Source of the DNA: Deltaproteobacteria bacterium
GTDB lineage: Bacteria > Desulfobacterota > DSM-4660 > Desulfatiglandales > B25-G16
Assembly (NCBI GenBank): GCA_020348625.1
Contig: CP070752.1
Span: 1,807,657-1,835,765 of the forward strand
Reading direction: 5' to 3'
Length of the DNA: 28,109 nt
Part shown: piece after piece, positions 24,824-28,109 of the stretch
Layout: each line of letters opens with the position of its first letter
Position numbering within the stretch: the first letter of the stretch is position 1
The notes under the pieces: generated by a model
The model's input: the letters and a program-made list of their open reading frames with translations, nothing else
What the model was told of the DNA's origin: nothing
Database searches by the model: none
Program-made: the position numbers and the translations under genes

Positions 24824-25933
24824 ATGGCAGAAATACCTAAGAAGATCCAAACATGGCAGATGGTTCAACCAACATCAAAGGATAAAGAAACAGGGGAGGT
24901 AACTCCGGGAAAACTGGAAAAAACCGAGATCCCGGTACCGGAGCTGAAAGAAGGTGAGGTTTTGGTTGAGATCGCTGGATGCGGGGTTTGCCATACAGAC
25001 CTTGGATACTTCTATGATGGTGTCCCCACGGTTTCAAAACCCCCTCTCACTCTAGGGCATGAGATCGCCGGTACTGTGGTGGCGGGAGATGAAACGTGGA
25101 TTGGTAAAGAGGTGATTATACCCGCCGTAATGCCCTGCCGTAAGTGCATACTCTGTAAAACGGGGAGAGGAAACCGATGCCTCAATCAACTCATGCCTGG
25201 AAATAGCCTGGGGCTCTACGGAGGTTTTTCGAGCCACATTCCGGTGCCCAGCGTAGACCTTTGTGAGGTGAAGGACAAGAAGGGTATGCCTCTAGAACAC
25301 CTTGCGGTGATCGCTGATGCGGCCACTACGCCGTATCAGGCTGCGATAAGGGCAGACCTCACGCCAGGGGATTATGTGGTTATTGTGGGTATTACCGGCG
25401 GAGTAGGCCAGTATATGGGCCAGGTCGCCAAGGCATTGGGTGCCAAGGCGGTTATCGGCATTGCCAGAAACCCCGAGAAGCTCAAGAGGGCCCTCTCGTA
25501 CGGTGCAGATTTTGTCATCAGCTCTGCTGATAAGGAGGTCAAGGATGTCGTCAAGGAGTTCCGGGGACTGTCAAAGGAACAAGGATTTCCAAATTACGGT
25601 TGGAAGATATTCGAGGTTTCAGGAGTGAAGGCCGGTCAGGAGATAGCCCTCTCCCTGGTTGGCTTTACGGGAAAGCTCATCGTGGTTGGATATGGACTGG
25701 CCAGAACAGAATACATGCTTGGTCGTTTGATGGCATTTGATGCCGAGATCATCGGAACCTGGGGCTGCCTGCCTGAATACTACCCGATAGTCCTCGACAT
25801 GGTCTTGGACAAGAAGATAGACATTGGACCGTTTGTGGAAACGCGTCCCATGAGCACTATTGCCGAGACCTTTGCTGAGGTACATAAAGCAGGTTCGCCT
25901 GCAAAGAGAATAGTCTTAACGCCTGACTTTTAG
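24824..25933 (+). CDS. had: 6-hydroxycyclohex-1-ene-1-carbonyl-CoA dehydrogenase
   Basis: A 369-residue zinc alcohol dehydrogenase (medium-chain family) oxidising 6-hydroxycyclohex-1-ene-1-carbonyl-CoA to the 6-oxo compound, with NAD+. Catalytic zinc residues C56-H57 and D59 (GCGVCHTD), and H79-E80 (LGHE), are present. The structural zinc site is C105, C108, C111 and C119. The Rossmann motif is VGITGGVGQ (188-196). The N-terminal QTWQMVQP extension and immediate linkage to oah identify it as Had (BamQ in Geobacter) rather than a generic alcohol dehydrogenase. AAGGAGG precedes the ATG. oah follows after 34 bp in the same operon. Confidence 0.93.
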   Translation: MAEIPKKIQTWQMVQPTSKDKETGEVTPGKLEKTEIPVPELKEGEVLVEIAGCGVCHTDLGYFYDGVPTVSKPPLTLGHEIAGTVVAGDETWIGKEVIIPAVMPCRKCILCKTGRGNRCLNQLMPGNSLGLYGGFSSHIPVPSVDLCEVKDKKGMPLEHLAVIADAATTPYQAAIRADLTPGDYVVIVGITGGVGQYMGQVAKALGAKAVIGIARNPEKLKRALSYGADFVISSADKEVKDVVKEFRGLSKEQGFPNYGWKIFEVSGVKAGQEIALSLVGFTGKLIVVGYGLARTEYMLGRLMAFDAEIIGTWGCLPEYYPIVLDMVLDKKIDIGPFVETRPMSTIAETFAEVHKAGSPAKRIVLTPDF

Positions 25934-25967
25934 GACAAACATTAACCATAGAAAAGGAGGAATTATT

Positions 25968-27113
25968 ATGGCATTAGATTGGATACCACGTGCACCAAAG
26001 GAGAAAAAGGTAGATCATCAGATGTACGATGAGAAGTACCTGAATGCGCCAGAGCCACCGAGGACTACGCTTGAGAAGAAACCCTTGCTGGATCCTGAAG
26101 GCAAAGAGGTTCCGGACCTCTACGTGGGCTGGATTACCCTGGACAACGAGAAACAGTATAACTCATATACCCTTGAGATGCTTCACGCCACTGCTGCTGC
26201 CTTTGACAAGGCCTCTCACGACCCAAGCATTGTCTGTGTTGTTTTGACTGGGGCGGGGACACGGGCATTCTGTACTGGGGGAAATGTGCCCGAGTACAGT
26301 GAATATTACGTCATGAGGCCGCTCGATTGTCAGGAATACATGTCCGTGTACTGGCGTGCTTTTGATACGGTTTGGACGTCAACAAAGCCCTTTATACGGT
26401 GCGCCAACGGGATGAGCATCGGCGGTGGAGAAGAAATAGGCGGCGTATGTGACCTTACCGTTGCCTCTGACTGTGCGACATTCGGCCAGGTTGGCCCGCT
26501 CCACGGTTCGACAGCGATGGGTGGTGCCTGCCAGTTCAAGCCTATCGAGATGACGATGCAGGATGCCATGTGGAACGCGGTTTCTTGCGAGCAGTGGAGC
26601 GCTTACAAGATGCTCCGCAAGAATTATGTTTACAAGGTCGTGCCAGTGCTCAAGAAAGACGGTGAATTCATCCGAAATCCCGCTGTTATTACGGACAAAT
26701 GGGTTGAGAATGGCGAGATCGTGTACGGTGAGTTCAAGGCTGGAGAAGCGGGAAAGGAAGGCAAGGCACTGCTCAAGGAGCTTCCAAGAGACCGATCTTT
26801 GCTGGATAAGGCATGTATGGATATGGCGTGGACCTTTGCAAATCTCTTCCCGCAGCAGGTTGCAATGTCTTATCAAATGATTCGAGCAACGAAAAAGGTT
26901 GCTTGGGAGCGAACAAAGGCCGAATCCATCATGTGGTGGGCGGCAAATGCCTCTGCATATGGCGAATTCGATATGGGCATGAGTGCCTTTAACACAAAGA
27001 GGATTACCGGGACCACTGATGTGGATATTATCAAGCTGAGGCAAATGCTTGCCAAGGGGCATCCTTACGATGGTGAGCTTTTTGAAGCTGTGCTAGGAAA
27101 GCCTCAGAAGTAA
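25968..27113 (+). CDS. oah: 6-oxocyclohex-1-ene-1-carbonyl-CoA hydrolase (ring opening)
   Basis: A 381-residue crotonase-fold hydrolase (BamA in Geobacter) that adds water twice and cleaves the alicyclic ring to 3-hydroxypimelyl-CoA. It is the diagnostic enzyme of anaerobic benzoyl-CoA degradation. The crotonase oxyanion segments are FCTGGNVPEYSEYY (101-114) and CANGMSIGGGEEIGG (145-159). BamA-specific stretches are FGQVGPLHGSTAMGGACQF and WWAANASAYGEFDMGM. Length agrees with the family (about 380), longer than ordinary enoyl-CoA hydratases. AAAAGGAGG precedes the ATG. A strong terminator follows. Confidence 0.97.
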   Translation: MALDWIPRAPKEKKVDHQMYDEKYLNAPEPPRTTLEKKPLLDPEGKEVPDLYVGWITLDNEKQYNSYTLEMLHATAAAFDKASHDPSIVCVVLTGAGTRAFCTGGNVPEYSEYYVMRPLDCQEYMSVYWRAFDTVWTSTKPFIRCANGMSIGGGEEIGGVCDLTVASDCATFGQVGPLHGSTAMGGACQFKPIEMTMQDAMWNAVSCEQWSAYKMLRKNYVYKVVPVLKKDGEFIRNPAVITDKWVENGEIVYGEFKAGEAGKEGKALLKELPRDRSLLDKACMDMAWTFANLFPQQVAMSYQMIRATKKVAWERTKAESIMWWAANASAYGEFDMGMSAFNTKRITGTTDVDIIKLRQMLAKGHPYDGELFEAVLGKPQK

Positions 27114-27141
27114 GCTAGGCCATTAGCAAGGAGCTTATAAG

Positions 27142-27180
27142 AAAAGAATCCGGAAGGGAACTTCTGGATTCTTTTTTTTT
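27142..27180 (+). terminator. Rho-independent terminator after oah
   Basis: GAATCCGGAAG (27146-27156) pairs with CTTCTGGATTC (27161-27171), eleven pairs with one wobble, with a GGAA loop, extended by flanking A/T pairs and nine T. It ends the SDR-had-oah transcript, so dch has its own promoter or relies on read-through. Confidence 0.9.
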
Positions 27181-27268
27181 GAGAGCTCAGGCAAACCGCA
27201 AAAAGAGGCATGCGTTCAACAGGGAGTTGATCGTGGTCACAATTTCAAGTATAAAGGTAGTGTTTTCT

Positions 27269-27294
27269 CCCCTTGGCTGAGTAATTACTAGGGG
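27269..27294. promoter_or_regulatory. Nested palindrome upstream of dch (candidate operator)
   Basis: The perfect 10-bp palindrome AGTAATTACT (27280-27289) lies inside a CCCCT (27269-27273) / AGGGG (27290-27294) inverted repeat, about 50 bp before dch. It occupies the place where an operator for a separate dch promoter would be expected. No clear -35/-10 was found. Confidence 0.4.
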
Positions 27295-27342
27295 AAATCC
27301 AGACGGCTAACTTAATGGATTACCAGGAGAAAGGAGGAAATG

Positions 27343-28104
27343 ATGAAACATATCGGCGTCAACATTGACGGAGGGCTCGGCACTATCACCTTAAAGAAAC
27401 CCCCTGTTAATGTATTCAACATTGAGATGATGGATGAAATCAATGACACCCTGCGCGGTTGGATCGAAGAAAAGGATCTCAAGGTCGTCCTTTTTGATGC
27501 CGAGGGAAAATGCTTTTCTGCAGGTGTTGACGTGGGAGAACACATGGGAGACCTTGCGCCCAAGATGATCGAGAGCTTTCACGGTATGTTTCGACTGATG
27601 GAGGCCTTAGGTGCTGTTACGGTGGCGTCGGTTTTCGGATCGTGCTTAGGCGGCGGATGTGAGTTGGCCATCTTCTGTGACCTGGTGATCGCAGATGAAA
27701 CGGCCAAATTCGGCCAGCCGGAGATACAGGTAGGGGTGCTGCCGCCGATCGCCGCTCAGGTGATGCCGAGGATTATCGGGAGAAAGGCAGCGAACGATCT
27801 TATTCTATCGGGGCGCATTATCTCAGCCCAGGAGGCCATGGAAATGGGCCTTATCAACAAGACGGTAGCAAAAGGTGATTTGTCGCAAGAAACCGAAAGC
27901 TTCATAAAGCCCTACTTGTCTCTGAGTGCTGAAGTCATTAGGATTGCTAAGAAAACGATCAAGGCCGGCCTCATGGATGAACTTGAGCCTTCGCTCAAGG
28001 CTATTGAGGATATATACCTGAATGAATTGATGAAGACTGCGGATGCCCAGGAAGGATTACAGGCATTCTTGGACAAACGGAAGCCGGTGTGGAAGAACTG
28101 TTGA
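27343..28104 (+). CDS. dch: Cyclohexa-1,5-diene-1-carbonyl-CoA hydratase
   Basis: A 253-residue crotonase-family hydratase adding water to the dienoyl-CoA formed by benzoyl-CoA reductase, giving the substrate of Had. Characteristic segments are KKPPVNVFNIEMM, CFSAGVDVGEH (57-67, oxyanion) and GSCLGGGCELAIFCDL (99-114). These match Dch/BamR better than ordinary enoyl-CoA hydratases, and linkage to had and oah agrees. Two ATGs are adjacent (27340, 27343); AAGGAGG at 27331-27337 sits better before the second. It ends 5 bp before the window edge; GATGGAC after the stop may begin the next gene. Confidence 0.93.
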   Translation: MKHIGVNIDGGLGTITLKKPPVNVFNIEMMDEINDTLRGWIEEKDLKVVLFDAEGKCFSAGVDVGEHMGDLAPKMIESFHGMFRLMEALGAVTVASVFGSCLGGGCELAIFCDLVIADETAKFGQPEIQVGVLPPIAAQVMPRIIGRKAANDLILSGRIISAQEAMEMGLINKTVAKGDLSQETESFIKPYLSLSAEVIRIAKKTIKAGLMDELEPSLKAIEDIYLNELMKTADAQEGLQAFLDKRKPVWKNC

Positions 28105-28109
28105 TGGAC

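Noticed and set aside
26379..27062. 227-codon minus-strand frame opposite oah
   Set aside because: Shadow of the BamA gene; the plus-strand frame carries all conserved motifs.
1..28109. CRISPR array, tRNA, rRNA, prophage or transposase genes
   Set aside because: No regularly spaced repeats, cloverleaf sequence or recognisable mobile-element protein was seen by eye; a tRNAscan or IS search could overturn this.

Overview
The window reads as a chromosomal segment of an anaerobic, aromatic-compound-degrading bacterium. The best fit is a Desulfobacterota (former deltaproteobacterial) lineage such as Syntrophorhabdus or a relative. This is inference. It rests on three adjacent enzymes of the lower benzoyl-CoA pathway (had, oah/bamA, dch), an Na+-translocating acyl-CoA decarboxylase next to a split B12-dependent methylmalonyl-CoA mutase, and nif-type Fe-S assembly genes joined to cysteine biosynthesis. 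I found no rRNA, tRNA, CRISPR array, transposase or phage gene.

Layout. 1-450: no credible gene, but a roughly 170-bp imperfect palindrome. 454-3823 (minus strand): a hybrid sensor kinase and an HDOD/HD signalling protein in one unit. 4272-5986: an SCP2-type thiolase followed 2 bp later by a DUF35 zinc-ribbon/OB-fold partner. 6032-6315: copy 1 of a dispersed, self-complementary repeat. 6484-10294: nifS-nifU-cysK-cysE, followed by a single-domain asparaginase-like protein and an AlkD-type DNA alkylation repair protein. 11646-11896: copy 2 of the repeat. 12093-14781: an NAD(P)-binding DUF2867 protein, a very short ORF with an ideal ribosome binding site, a PhzF-family protein and a small unknown protein. 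14853-17896: overlapping hisS and aspS. 18267-22139: biotin carrier, terminator, 43-residue OadG-like subunit, OadB-like beta subunit, methylmalonyl-CoA mutase catalytic subunit and its separate cobalamin-binding subunit. 22569-23708: acyl-CoA dehydrogenase. 23970-28104: SDR, had, oah, terminator, dch.

How the genes work together. Dch hydrates cyclohexa-1,5-diene-1-carbonyl-CoA, Had oxidises the resulting alcohol, and Oah opens the ring to 3-hydroxypimelyl-CoA. The SDR, the acyl-CoA dehydrogenase and perhaps the thiolase could serve the following beta-oxidation. A biotin-dependent membrane decarboxylase could couple decarboxylation of glutaconyl-CoA or methylmalonyl-CoA to Na+ export. The neighbouring mutase points to methylmalonyl-CoA, but the carboxyltransferase (alpha) subunit is not here. 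The Fe-S and cysteine genes would supply the many Fe-S proteins such a metabolism needs. The benzoyl-CoA reductase genes are not in the window and may lie past its right edge.

The least explained features are the two structured non-coding elements (6-176 and the 6032/11646 pair), the short ORF at 13596, and the palindromic candidate operators in front of the benzoyl-CoA genes.
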